From: Dysosmobacter segnis
Lineage (GTDB): Bacteria; Bacillota; Clostridia; Oscillospirales; Oscillospiraceae
Reading direction: 5' to 3'
Assembly: GCF_014297285.1 (NCBI RefSeq)
Contig: NZ_JACOQI010000019.1
Coordinates: 1 to 60,670 of the forward strand
Length of the DNA stretch: 60,670 nucleotides
Below the pieces are notes generated by a model. It was given only the letters and a program-made list of their open reading frames with translations, did not search any database and was not told where the DNA came from. Below, one piece after another: positions 23,712 to 32,351 of this stretch. The translations under genes were made by a program, and so were the position numbers. The stretch's first letter is position 1. Every line of letters begins with the position of its first letter.

Positions 23712-24731
23712 TCAAATCCGCCTTTCCACGTCAGCATCCGAGAGGGAAACCGGTTTTTCGCCCAATCGGGGCGCGCAGCTGTCATATTCCGCACCGGCCC
23801 GGTACTCCCGGGGAGAAACGCCGATCACATCCCGGAAGGCTCTGGCGAATTTGCTGGCATTGTCATAGCCAAACTGACAGGCGATGTCCAGCACCGTCCG
23901 CTCGGTTTCCCGCAACAGCGCCGCCGCGCCGTGCATCCGCTGTGAGCGGGCGTAGGATGCCGGAGACATACCGTAGACTCCGGTGAAGCTGCTTTTGATC
24001 TGCGCCTCGGAGACGTTGAACTGCTGGGATAAGCTTTTGAGGGTCAAGGTCCGGTCTGGTTCTGCCAACAGACAGGCCTTGACCTGCTCCGCCAGAGTGA
24101 CCTGTGCGGCGGTGCAGCCGTGGGGAGTCTGCCCATCCTCCGGGGATAGGGTGCTGAGAAATAGGAGAAGCTCCAGAAGCTTTACCTTAAAATATCCCTT
24201 GCGGATGTCCTCCGGGACGGCGTACAACTCAGAAAACACGTGCTTTACCCGCCGGGAGGACCGGGCGGTGAAAACCGTCCTGCCGGGGCACAGCTTTTCC
24301 ATCAGGGTGGCCGGCCGCACTTCCACATCGCTGAGAATACAGGAAAGGCACTCCGGCGCGGCAGCGGGATCAATGGTGACGGTGATTCCGTGGTAATGAC
24401 CGGTGGGGAAGCGGCTGTCCGGAGGCAGGGAAGAGGTGCGGGCTACCGCCAGATCTCCCGGAGACAGATAGAAATAGCGGCCGTTCTGCCGGTATTCCAC
24501 CCGTCCTTCCAGACAGTGATGGATCTCCAGCCGTTCCCCGGAACCATCCCGCAGTTCCCGGCAGGCACGGGCATGAACATCCCGGTAGTCCAGCTCCATA
24601 CCGGGGAATACCCGGTACCGGGTCACAGCGGCTTCACCGCCGGAGGCGTCCGGATAGAGGCGCAGAGGATCGGCCTCGCAGGGGTTGGGGGATGCGCAGG
24701 CGGGCGCGAAAGCAGAAGCGGAAAAACGCAT
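23712..24731 (-). CDS. AraC-family transcriptional regulator
   Basis: 339 residues. The N-terminal cupin-like sensor part (about 30-150; HHCLEGRVEYRQNGRYFYLSPGD) is followed by two AraC HTH units (about 215-310; LKSLSQQFNVSEAQIKSSF and VLDIACQFGYDNASKFARAF). It resembles regulators of siderophore or iron genes (PchR-like). The ATG at 24731 follows AAGGAG by 6 bases. A palindrome overlaps its promoter region, and a related sequence lies before the downstream DUF3793-flavodoxin operon, its likely target. Confidence 0.88.
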   Translation of the reverse strand: MRFSASAFAPACASPNPCEADPLRLYPDASGGEAAVTRYRVFPGMELDYRDVHARACRELRDGSGERLEIHHCLEGRVEYRQNGRYFYLSPGDLAVARTSSLPPDSRFPTGHYHGITVTIDPAAAPECLSCILSDVEVRPATLMEKLCPGRTVFTARSSRRVKHVFSELYAVPEDIRKGYFKVKLLELLLFLSTLSPEDGQTPHGCTAAQVTLAEQVKACLLAEPDRTLTLKSLSQQFNVSEAQIKSSFTGVYGMSPASYARSQRMHGAAALLRETERTVLDIACQFGYDNASKFARAFRDVIGVSPREYRAGAEYDSCAPRLGEKPVSLSDADVERRI

Positions 24732-24749
24732 AGAATACTCCTTTACGCC

Positions 24750-24766
24750 GGTTAGATAGATCTAAC
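24750..24766 (-). promoter_or_regulatory. Operator GTTAGA-N4-TCTAAC with AraC promoter
   Basis: The perfect dyad GTTAGA-TAGA-TCTAAC lies just downstream of a minus-strand promoter (TTGCGC, 17-bp spacer, TATTAT, about 24798-24770). It lies immediately 5' of the AraC ribosome binding site, a position that allows repression. It matches the GGTTAGATA of the site at 23522. Confidence 0.55.
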
Positions 24767-24824
24767 TGATAATAGCATACGAACAGCAGAAGCGCAAGCG
24801 GTCTGTTGAAAAATGTGTTTTCAG

Positions 24825-24853
24825 TTGCCTTTCAGCTATTCAGATGCTATAAT
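24825..24853 (+). promoter_or_regulatory. Promoter of brnQ
   Basis: TTGCCT at 24825-24830, a 17-bp spacer and a consensus TATAAT at 24848-24853. A leader of about 105 nt follows; I saw no T-box signature in it. Confidence 0.75.
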
Positions 24854-24963
24854 GAAGCGATTGCTGTCGAACGGAAGGCGGCAAAGCAGCTTCCCAACCG
24901 GCAGAGCTGTTTTAGGGTTTACAGTGTTCTGAGGGAAGAAACACGAGGAGGAGAAATCGATCC

Positions 24964-26316
24964 ATGAAGCAAAAACTGAGTTTTAAAGAATACATCTATG
25001 TGGCCAGTATGCTGTTCGGCATGTTCTTCGGCGCAGGAAACCTGATTTTCCCGGTTTATATGGGACAGGTGGCTGGCCGGAATATGTGGGCGGCCGTTCT
25101 TGGCTTCCTGATCACCGGCGTGGGCCTGCCTCTGCTGGGCGTGGCTGCCTTGGGCATCAGCCGCAGCAACGGCCTTTTTGACCTCAGTCATAAGGTGGGC
25201 CGTCCCTATGCGTTCTTCTTTACCTGCGCTCTTTATCTGACCATCGGGCCGTTTTTCGCCATTCCCCGGTGCGCAACGACTTCCTTCACCGTGGGTCTGG
25301 AGCAGATCCTGCCCCACGATGACAAAAGCTGGCTCTACCTGCTGCTGTTCTCTCTGCTGTTTTTCGCTGTGACGTTGGTCCTTTCTCTGCGGCCGGGCAA
25401 GATCCTTACTTATGTAGGCAAGGTCCTGACGCCATGCTTCTTGGTGTTCCTGGCAATCATGGTGTTCGTGACGATCCTGCATCCCACCACCAGCATCGGC
25501 GCGGTGGAGCCTCAGGGTGCTTATGCCGCACAGCCCTTCTTCACCGGCTTTCTGGAGGGCTATAACACCATGGACGCCCTGGCAAGCCTTGCCTTCGGCA
25601 TCGTGGTGGTGCAGGTGATTCAGGGGTTGGGTGTGGAAAAGGCGGAATCCGTGGCCATGACCACCGTCCGCTCCGGTATTCTTAGCTGCCTGCTGATGGG
25701 CGTGATCTATCTGCTGGTGACGCTGATGGGCGTCTGGAGCCGGGGCGCGCTGGAAGCCGCTCCCAACGGCGGCACGGCGCTGGCACAGATCGCCCAGCAC
25801 TATCTGGGCAAGGCGGGCTTGTTGGTGCTGGCTGCCACCGTGACGCTGGCCTGCCTGAAAACGGCGGTGGGCCTTATCACCAGCTGCGCGGAGACCTTCG
25901 TGGGGATGTTCCCCAAGGGCCTGTCCTATCGGAATTGGGTGTTCGTGTTCACGGGCATTTCCTTCCTACTGGCCAACGTGGGCCTGACCGCCATCATCAC
26001 CTACGCTGTGCCGGTGCTGATGTTCCTGTATCCTCTGGCCATCACCCTGATCCTGCTGGCGCTGCTGGGCCACTTCTTTGACCATGACCGGGCTGTGTAC
26101 GCCTGGGTCACCGGCCTGACTCTGGTGGCGGCTTTCTACGATCTGCTGCGGACGCTGCCGGATCATCTCCGTGCGGTGCTCCATGTGAATGGCTTGGTCG
26201 ACACTGTGGGCAAGGCGCTGCCCTTTGCCACCATCGGCCTGGGCTGGATCTGCCCCGCGATCCTGGGGCTGGTTATTGGCCTGATTTTCCGGGCCGTCCG
26301 TCCGAAGAAAGCATAA
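24964..26316 (+). CDS. brnQ: Branched-chain amino acid transporter
   Basis: 450 residues with about 12 membrane segments. It opens with the BrnQ signature FGMFFGAGNLIFPVYMGQ and continues with YLTIGPFFAIPR and GYNTMDALASLAFG. It imports Leu, Ile and Val with a cation. The ATG at 24964 follows GAGGAGGAG. It has its own promoter and terminator, so it is a single-gene unit divergent from the AraC gene. Confidence 0.93.
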   Translation: MKQKLSFKEYIYVASMLFGMFFGAGNLIFPVYMGQVAGRNMWAAVLGFLITGVGLPLLGVAALGISRSNGLFDLSHKVGRPYAFFFTCALYLTIGPFFAIPRCATTSFTVGLEQILPHDDKSWLYLLLFSLLFFAVTLVLSLRPGKILTYVGKVLTPCFLVFLAIMVFVTILHPTTSIGAVEPQGAYAAQPFFTGFLEGYNTMDALASLAFGIVVVQVIQGLGVEKAESVAMTTVRSGILSCLLMGVIYLLVTLMGVWSRGALEAAPNGGTALAQIAQHYLGKAGLLVLAATVTLACLKTAVGLITSCAETFVGMFPKGLSYRNWVFVFTGISFLLANVGLTAIITYAVPVLMFLYPLAITLILLALLGHFFDHDRAVYAWVTGLTLVAAFYDLLRTLPDHLRAVLHVNGLVDTVGKALPFATIGLGWICPAILGLVIGLIFRAVRPKKA

Positions 26317-26330
26317 CATTATAAAATGTA

Positions 26331-26365
26331 AAAGGAACAGACCTTTGCGGGTCTGTTCCTTTTTT
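26331..26365 (+). terminator. Terminator of brnQ
   Basis: AAAGGAACAGAC pairs with GTCTGTTCCTTT (12 bp) and continues into T's, 14 bp after the stop codon. Confidence 0.85.
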
Positions 26366-26417
26366 GCCATAAAATTTGATTCCCGGCACATACTACCTCC
26401 AGAAACGGAGGGATCGC

Positions 26418-27836
26418 ATGGAAAAAATCTCGAATGATTACCGGGAAAACGTCCGGGTGCTGGACGGCCTTTTAGGCGTGGGCCGCAGCTGCGACATGGT
26501 GAGCCGGGATTACCTGATCGGCGGACGGCGGGCCCGGCTGTGGGTGGTGGACGGCTTTGGCAGTGACAGCATCCTTGAGCGGATGGGGGCTTTCTGGCTG
26601 ACACTGAAGCCGGAAAACGTGATGAGTCTCACCGAAATGCAGGACTTTCTGGACCGGTATATCACTTTTTCGGAATCCAACGTCACCTTTGACATATCCG
26701 ACGCCGTGACCTCCGTATTTTTGGGAAAATCCCTGCTGGCGGTGGAGGGACTGGCGGGGGTGGCGCTGATGGACGCCAAGGGCTACCCCAGCCGGAGCGT
26801 ACACGAGCCGCCGGACGGCAAGGTGCTCCGGGGCAGCCACGACGGCTTTGTAGAGGCAGTGGTGCCCAATATGGCGCTGCTGCGCCGCCGCATCCGGGAC
26901 CCGCACCTCACTATGGAGGGGCACAAGGTTGGTTCCCGCACCCATAATGACGCGGTCCTCTGCTATCTGGATGACAAGGTGGATCAGGACCTGCTGCGGA
27001 AGCTCCGGGGCAAGCTGCTGGGACTGGATGTCCGCTCCCTCTCCATGGCCCAGGAAAGTCTGGCGGAGGCCATCCGGCCTAAACAATGGTATAATCCATT
27101 TCCGAAAGTGCGCTATACAGAGCGACCCGACGCGGCGGCGGCCAGTATCATGGAGGGCAGCATCGTCCTGATGGTGGACAATTCCCCCTCTGTGATGATT
27201 TTGCCCACCGGTTTTTTCGATTTCACACAGGAATCCAACGACTATTACTTCCCGCCGCTGGTTGGCACCTATCTCCGGGTCCTGCGGGTAACGGTATTTC
27301 TCCTTTCTTTATTTATTACCCCGGCGTGGTATCTCATGGTCAGCGAACCGAACCGTTTGCCGGGGTGGCTGAACTTCCTGTCTTCCCCGGAGCCGGTGTC
27401 TTTGAGCCTGCTGAGTCAGCTTCTGGTGGTGGAATTTCTCATCGACGTATTAAAGCTGGCGTCCCTGAACACACCGGACAGTCTTTCCAATTCCTTTTCC
27501 ATGCTGGGAGCCTTGGTTCTGGGGGATTTTGCCGTGCAGGCCGGATGGCTGGGGCCGGAGGTGCTGGTGTATATGGCCTTCGTGTCCGTGGCGGGGTTCG
27601 CCCAGCCCAGCTATGAACTGGGCTACGCCTTCAAACTGCTGCGGGTGGCGCTGCTGCTGGTGACGGCGGCCTTTGACGTCTGGGGATTTTGCCTGGGCGT
27701 AGTGGGGATCTTCGTTCTGCTGTGCACCACAAAGCCGCTGGTTGGGAAAGGGTATCTCTATCCACTGGTTCCCTTCAACGGCAAGGCGCTGCTGCGGCTG
27801 CTGGTCCGGGAACCTATCAGCCGGGACAATACCTGA
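26418..27836 (+). CDS. spoVAF: SpoVAF/GerA-family spore germination protein
   Basis: 472 residues. The N-terminal soluble domain (about 1-280; LGVGRSCDMVSRDYLIGGRRARLWVVDGF, MEGSIVLMVDNSPSVMILPTGFFDF) and the membrane part with about five segments (FLLSLFITPAWYLMV onwards) match SpoVAF, a GerA A-subunit homologue. That family acts in the inner spore membrane with SpoVA proteins and germinant receptors. The ATG at 26418 follows GGAGGG. Other spoVA genes are absent nearby. Its presence marks an endospore former. Confidence 0.82.
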   Translation: MEKISNDYRENVRVLDGLLGVGRSCDMVSRDYLIGGRRARLWVVDGFGSDSILERMGAFWLTLKPENVMSLTEMQDFLDRYITFSESNVTFDISDAVTSVFLGKSLLAVEGLAGVALMDAKGYPSRSVHEPPDGKVLRGSHDGFVEAVVPNMALLRRRIRDPHLTMEGHKVGSRTHNDAVLCYLDDKVDQDLLRKLRGKLLGLDVRSLSMAQESLAEAIRPKQWYNPFPKVRYTERPDAAAASIMEGSIVLMVDNSPSVMILPTGFFDFTQESNDYYFPPLVGTYLRVLRVTVFLLSLFITPAWYLMVSEPNRLPGWLNFLSSPEPVSLSLLSQLLVVEFLIDVLKLASLNTPDSLSNSFSMLGALVLGDFAVQAGWLGPEVLVYMAFVSVAGFAQPSYELGYAFKLLRVALLLVTAAFDVWGFCLGVVGIFVLLCTTKPLVGKGYLYPLVPFNGKALLRLLVREPISRDNT

Positions 27837-28191
27837 GAGCCTGTCAATAGAGCGGTGAGCTTTCCGCAGCGGGCAGAAAGGGCTTTTTCAATATGTTAAG
27901 CAGCCGTTTTCTCAATGAAGGCGGCTGTTTCTTCATTTGCGGGAGTGGGGGATAGGCCTGCGGGCTTGGAAACGCCCGTGTCGAAACATGTTGATTGGAA
28001 TTTTTTACAATTGCCGCAATCGATTACGTCGAAAATTCTATGAAAATACCAAGAAGTCCATGAGTTTTTTCCTATATCAGCGAAGTTTTTTCTATCGCTT
28101 TTTCAGGGGAGAGCCGATACAATAGCATCATAACGGCGAGGCGGCCTGACCGCCTTGAACGGATGATCAATGATCTTGAGGAGGAACTAAG
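27837..28191. other. 355-bp gap: terminator and mglB leader
   Basis: It contains the terminator at 27901 and an AT-rich upstream region of mglB with a TACAAT -10-like box near 28119. No close -35 match was found, so activation by the downstream response regulator is plausible. An ATTG-CCG-CAAT dyad near 28010 could be a regulator site. Confidence 0.4.
27901..27935 (+). terminator. Terminator after spoVAF
   Basis: CAGCCG pairs with CGGCTG across a 15-base loop and is followed by TTTCTTC. Confidence 0.55.
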
Positions 28192-29298
28192 ATGAAAAAG
28201 ACACTTGCAATTCTCCTGTCTGCTGTCATGATGCTGGGCCTGTTGGCCGGCTGCGGCAGCAAGACCACGGAGCAGCCCTCTACCTCTGGCACTGAGAACA
28301 CGGAGACCGCCGCGCTGAACGTGGGCGTGTTCTACTATGACTACTCTGACGTGTACATCTCCAGCGTCCGCAGCTCCATGGATGAGCAGCTCAAGGCTAT
28401 GGGCGTGAACTACACCAACTATGACGGTGCTGGCAACCAGGCCCAGCAGACCGACCAGATCAACACCGCCATCTCCAACGGCGCCAACCTGCTGATCGTC
28501 AACATCGTTGAGACTTCCTCTCCCGATGCCGCTCAGAACGCTGTTGAGGCCGCTAAGACCGCCGGTATCCCCATCATCTTCTTCAACCGTGAGGTTTCTG
28601 ACGATGTTGTGAACAGCTATGAGAAGTGCGCCTTCGTCGGCACCAACGCTCCCGAGGCCGGTCACATGCAGGGCCAGATGGTCGGCGAGTATCTGCTGGA
28701 GAACTATGACACCGTGGACCTGAACGGCGACGGCGTCATCTCCTACGTGATGTTCAAGGGCCAGGAAGGCAACGCTGAGGCTGAGGCCCGTACTCAGTTC
28801 GGCGTGGAGGACGCCAACGCTGTCCTGACTGCCGCTGGCAAGCCCGAACTGGCTTACTACAACGCTTCCGCTACCGATAAGTACCTGGTCGATCAGGGCG
28901 GCAAGTGGTCCGCTCAGGCTGCTAACGACTACATGGCCACCATCCTCCCCGAGTATTCCGAGGCTAACGGCAACATGGTCGAGCTGATCATCTGCAACAA
29001 TGACGGCATGGCCGAGGGCGCTGTCTCTGCTCTGCAGGGCGCCGGCTACAACACCGGCGACGGCAAGACCATCCCCGTGTTCGGCGTTGACGCTACCGAT
29101 TCTGCCAAGCAGCTCATCAACGAGGGCAAGATGACCGGCACCATCAAGCAGGATGCCGAGGGCATGGCTTCCACCATTCTGAACCTGGTCAGCAGCGTTC
29201 AGGGCGGCGGTAACCTGATGGATAACACCTCCTCCTTCAACGTGGACGAGGGTGTTGCCAAGATCCGTGTGCCTTACGCCACCTACACCGGCGAATAA
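28192..29298 (+). CDS. mglB: Galactose/glucose-binding lipoprotein
   Basis: 368 residues. Signal peptide with a LLAGC lipobox (Cys21), then a periplasmic-binding fold of the MglB type with the EF-hand-like calcium loop DLNGDGVISY also found in the E. coli galactose-binding protein. It captures galactose or glucose for MglA/MglC. Codon usage is strongly biased to a few C-ending codons, more than in neighbours, which fits very high expression. GAGGAGG precedes the ATG. Confidence 0.92.
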   Translation: MKKTLAILLSAVMMLGLLAGCGSKTTEQPSTSGTENTETAALNVGVFYYDYSDVYISSVRSSMDEQLKAMGVNYTNYDGAGNQAQQTDQINTAISNGANLLIVNIVETSSPDAAQNAVEAAKTAGIPIIFFNREVSDDVVNSYEKCAFVGTNAPEAGHMQGQMVGEYLLENYDTVDLNGDGVISYVMFKGQEGNAEAEARTQFGVEDANAVLTAAGKPELAYYNASATDKYLVDQGGKWSAQAANDYMATILPEYSEANGNMVELIICNNDGMAEGAVSALQGAGYNTGDGKTIPVFGVDATDSAKQLINEGKMTGTIKQDAEGMASTILNLVSSVQGGGNLMDNTSSFNVDEGVAKIRVPYATYTGE

Positions 29299-29339
29299 GC
29301 CAGACCATCGCTTCTCTCGCCCCATTAAACAGTAAGGAT

Positions 29340-29372
29340 AAGCGGGGCTGTCGGTTCGACAGCCCCGCTTTA
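29340..29372 (+). terminator. Hairpin between mglB and mglA
   Basis: A 14-bp perfect stem (AGCGGGGCTGTCG and complement, GTT loop) with only a short T-tail. A leaky terminator or 3' stabiliser here would keep mglB mRNA in excess over mglAC. Confidence 0.7.
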
Positions 29373-29493
29373 CAATTCAAGCGGTTCCGGTTCGGGCCGC
29401 TTTTCAACCCGCAGTGGAACGAACCCCGGGACGGACGGAACGTGCCGTAAGGGGTCTGCCGCGGGAATCACGCAGATAGGAGGTAAACGCAAT

Positions 29494-30993
29494 ATGGAGC
29501 AGCCGGCATTGCTGGAAATGCGGAATATCACAAAGGAATTCCCTGGTGTCAAGGCGCTGGATGGCGTTTCCCTTACCGTCCGGCCCGGCACCGTCCACGC
29601 CCTGATGGGTGAGAACGGCGCAGGAAAGTCCACCCTGATGAAATGTCTGTTCGGCATTTATGCCAAGAATGCAGGTACCATCGTTCTGGACGGTAAGGAA
29701 GTTGATTTCAAAAGTTCAAAAGAGGCGCTGGAAAACGGCGTGGCCATGGTCCATCAGGAACTGAATCAGGCCCTGACCCGCAGCGTCATGGATAACCTGT
29801 GGCTGGGCCGCTATCCCAAGGTGGCGGGTCTCATGGTCAGCGAGTCTGTCATGCGCAAGCGCACCCGGGAGATCTTTGAGGAGCTGGATGTCCATGTGGA
29901 CCCCAAGGCCATCATGTCCACCCTGCCCGTTTCCCAGCGGCAGATGGTGGAGATCGCCAAGGCGGTCAGCTATAACGCGAAGATCATCGTATTCGATGAG
30001 CCTACCTCCTCTCTGACGGAGGCGGAGGTCGAGCACCTGTTCCGCATCATCAATATGCTGAAGGAGCGGGGCTGCGGCATCATTTACATCAGCCACAAGA
30101 TGGACGAGATCCTCCGCATCAGTGACGAGGTCACCATCATGCGTGACGGTCAGTGGGTGGCAACGCGCCACGCCAAGGACCTGACCATGGAGGAGATCAT
30201 CAAGCTGATGGTGGGCCGCGAACTGACCAACCGTTTCCCGCCCAAGGACAATAAGCCCGGCGAGGTGATTCTGGAAGTGGAGCATCTGGCGGGCAAATAC
30301 ACCCGCCTGAAGGACGCCAGCTTCCAGCTGCGCAAGGGTGAGGTGCTGGGTATCGCCGGACTGGACGGCTCCGGACGCACGGAGGTGCTGGAGAATCTGT
30401 TCGGCGCCATGACCAAGGAGAGCGGCACCATCCGCCTCCACGGTAAGGAGATCAAGAACAAGACCCCCCGGGAAGCCATTAAAAACGGCTTCGCCCTGCT
30501 GACGGAGGAACGCCGGGCCACGGGTATCTTCGGGATCCGTGATATCAAGGAAAACACCGTCATTTCTAACCTGAAAAGCTATCTGGCAGGCGGTTTCTGC
30601 CTCAGCGATAAGAAAATGAAAGAAGATACCGACTGGGCGATCCAGGCCATGCACATCAAAACGCCCAGTCAATCCACACAGATCCGCTCGCTCTCCGGCG
30701 GAAACCAGCAGAAGGTCATCATCGGCCGCTGGCTTCTGACTAAGCCTGAGGTCCTGCTGCTGGACGAGCCGACCCGCGGTATCGACGTGGGCGCGAAATA
30801 CGAGATCTACCAGCTGATCCTCGACCTTGCCAAGGAGGGGAAGGGTGTCATCATGGTGTCCTCCGAAATGCCGGAGCTGTTGGGCATTTGTGACCGTATT
30901 CTGGTCATGTCCGGCGGTGTTCTGGCCGGCGAGGTGGATGCCCGGAACACCAGCCAGGAGGAGATTCTGACGCTGGCAGCCAAATATGTGTAA
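29494..30993 (+). CDS. mglA: Sugar ABC transporter ATP-binding protein
   Basis: 499 residues with two fused ABC domains. The first has Walker [10 protein letters not shown] (39-47) and [10 protein letters not shown]. The second has a degenerate loop [11 protein letters not shown] but intact SGGNQQK and [15 protein letters not shown]. This is the RbsA/MglA layout. AGGAGG precedes the ATG. Confidence 0.93.
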   Translation: MEQPALLEMRNITKEFPGVKALDGVSLTVRPGTVHALMGENGAGKSTLMKCLFGIYAKNAGTIVLDGKEVDFKSSKEALENGVAMVHQELNQALTRSVMDNLWLGRYPKVAGLMVSESVMRKRTREIFEELDVHVDPKAIMSTLPVSQRQMVEIAKAVSYNAKIIVFDEPTSSLTEAEVEHLFRIINMLKERGCGIIYISHKMDEILRISDEVTIMRDGQWVATRHAKDLTMEEIIKLMVGRELTNRFPPKDNKPGEVILEVEHLAGKYTRLKDASFQLRKGEVLGIAGLDGSGRTEVLENLFGAMTKESGTIRLHGKEIKNKTPREAIKNGFALLTEERRATGIFGIRDIKENTVISNLKSYLAGGFCLSDKKMKEDTDWAIQAMHIKTPSQSTQIRSLSGGNQQKVIIGRWLLTKPEVLLLDEPTRGIDVGAKYEIYQLILDLAKEGKGVIMVSSEMPELLGICDRILVMSGGVLAGEVDARNTSQEEILTLAAKYV

Positions 30994-31006
30994 GGAGGAG
31001 CGCACT

Positions 31007-32071
31007 GTGAATCAAGAAACGAACGTACAGGAAAAGGAAGCCCGTGTCCGGCAGCCGTGGACGGCCCAGCGGGTGGGAGATATCCTTTTAAATAACGCAT
31101 TGCTCATCATCATGGCCATTGCGGTCGTTTACATCGCCATCAAGAACCCCAACTTCATCAAACCCGCATCACTCATCAACATCCTCTCCCAGACGGCGGC
31201 CTATCTGCCTGCCGCATTGGGCATCGGCGGCTGTATCGTGCTGACCGGTACCGACCTGTCCGCAGGCCGTGCCGTGGGCATCACCGCCTGTATCTCTGCA
31301 TCTCTGCTGCAGAACGCCGCTAACATGGCCAACAAGATGTGGCCGCAGATCGGTACTCTGCCCATTCCCGTGGTCATTGTGCTTGCCATGCTCATCGGCG
31401 CGGCGATCGGCTGCTTCAACGGCTTTTTCGTGGCGAAATTCAAGCTGCACCCCTTCATCGTGACGCTGGGCACCCAGCTGATCCTCTACACCGTGCTGCT
31501 TTTGTATGTCCAGCAGGGCAACAACAAGGGCATGGCTATCTCCAACCTTGACCCGTCCTACACCGGCTTTGTCAAGGGCAGCCTGTTCAGCATCGGCGGC
31601 ACCCCCATCCCCAACTATGTGCTGTTCGCCATTGTGCTGACGGCGGTCATGTGGTTCGTGTGGAACAAGACCACCTTCGGCAAGAATATGTTCGCTCTCG
31701 GCTCCAACGAGGAGGCCGCCAGAGTTTCCGGCGTCAATGTGTTCGGCGTGACGGTGGGCGTTTTCGCCCTGGCCGGCGCTATGTATGGTTTTACCGGCTT
31801 CATCGAGGGCGCACGTATCGGCTCCAACACGGCCAACACCGGCCTGAACTATGAGTTGGACGCAATCGCGGCCTGCGTCATCGGCGGCGTGTCCTTCGTG
31901 GGCGGCATCGGTAAGATCAGAGGTATCGTTATCGGCGTTGTCATGCTGCGGCTGATCTTCGTGGGTCTGACCATGGTGGGTGTGCCGCAGGATCTGCAAT
32001 ACCTCATCAAGGGCGCTATCATCCTGTTTGCCTGCGCACTGGATATGCGGAAATACCTTGTGAAAAAATGA
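31007..32071 (+). CDS. mglC: Galactose ABC transporter permease
   Basis: 354 residues from a GTG at 31007, chosen because AAGGAGGAG lies upstream within the end of mglA. About ten membrane segments and the family motifs GIGGCIVLTGTDLSAGR, NGFFVAKFKLHPFIVTLGTQ and ALGSNEEAARVSGVNV identify an MglC/RbsC permease. It is the last gene of the transport operon and is closed by a terminator. Confidence 0.92.
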   Translation: MNQETNVQEKEARVRQPWTAQRVGDILLNNALLIIMAIAVVYIAIKNPNFIKPASLINILSQTAAYLPAALGIGGCIVLTGTDLSAGRAVGITACISASLLQNAANMANKMWPQIGTLPIPVVIVLAMLIGAAIGCFNGFFVAKFKLHPFIVTLGTQLILYTVLLLYVQQGNNKGMAISNLDPSYTGFVKGSLFSIGGTPIPNYVLFAIVLTAVMWFVWNKTTFGKNMFALGSNEEAARVSGVNVFGVTVGVFALAGAMYGFTGFIEGARIGSNTANTGLNYELDAIAACVIGGVSFVGGIGKIRGIVIGVVMLRLIFVGLTMVGVPQDLQYLIKGAIILFACALDMRKYLVKK

Positions 32072-32078
32072 TCTGCGA

Positions 32079-32116
32079 CAAAGATGGCCCGCCTTTGCGA
32101 GCCATCTTTGCTTTAT
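32079..32116 (+). terminator. Terminator of mglBAC
   Basis: CAAAGATGGC pairs with GCCATCTTTG (10 bp) and is followed by CTTTAT. Confidence 0.7.
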
Positions 32117-32222
32117 CTGGAACTTTTTGCGGCGAAACGGCGGCAAAAACCGCCGTTCTTCCTGCAATCCAGCCAATTCACGTTCGGACTACCCCTTGAA
32201 CTCGAAAAACATGGACATACCG

Positions 32223-32251
32223 TTTCGCTTCGCTTCACTTCGTGGTATAAT
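32223..32251 (+). promoter_or_regulatory. Promoter of the sensor/galactose catabolic operon
   Basis: TTTCGC at 32223-32228, a 17-bp spacer and TATAAT at 32246-32251. A leader of about 95 nt with a small TCCGGC/GCCGGA stem at 32291-32305 precedes the response regulator gene. All genes to galM could be read from here. Confidence 0.6.
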
Positions 32252-32351
32252 AGCCGCAAAAGAGGCTGCTATCGGATCGCTGCTTTTCCATCCGGCAAAG
32301 CCGGAGGACCGGGCGGCGGAGGTGCCGTAGACAAGAAAGAAGGTCGGAGCC

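Noticed and set aside
24767..24963. T-box upstream of brnQ
   Set aside because: No T-box sequence or specifier hairpin with terminator found in the short leader.
24919..25800. 293-codon minus ORF opposite brnQ
   Set aside because: Mirror of the transporter; composition (His, Gln, Asp) is that of antisense to membrane helices.
28072..31005. Long antisense ORFs opposite mglB and mglA
   Set aside because: The plus frames encode unmistakable MglB and MglA; the opposite frames are open only because of GC-rich codon bias.
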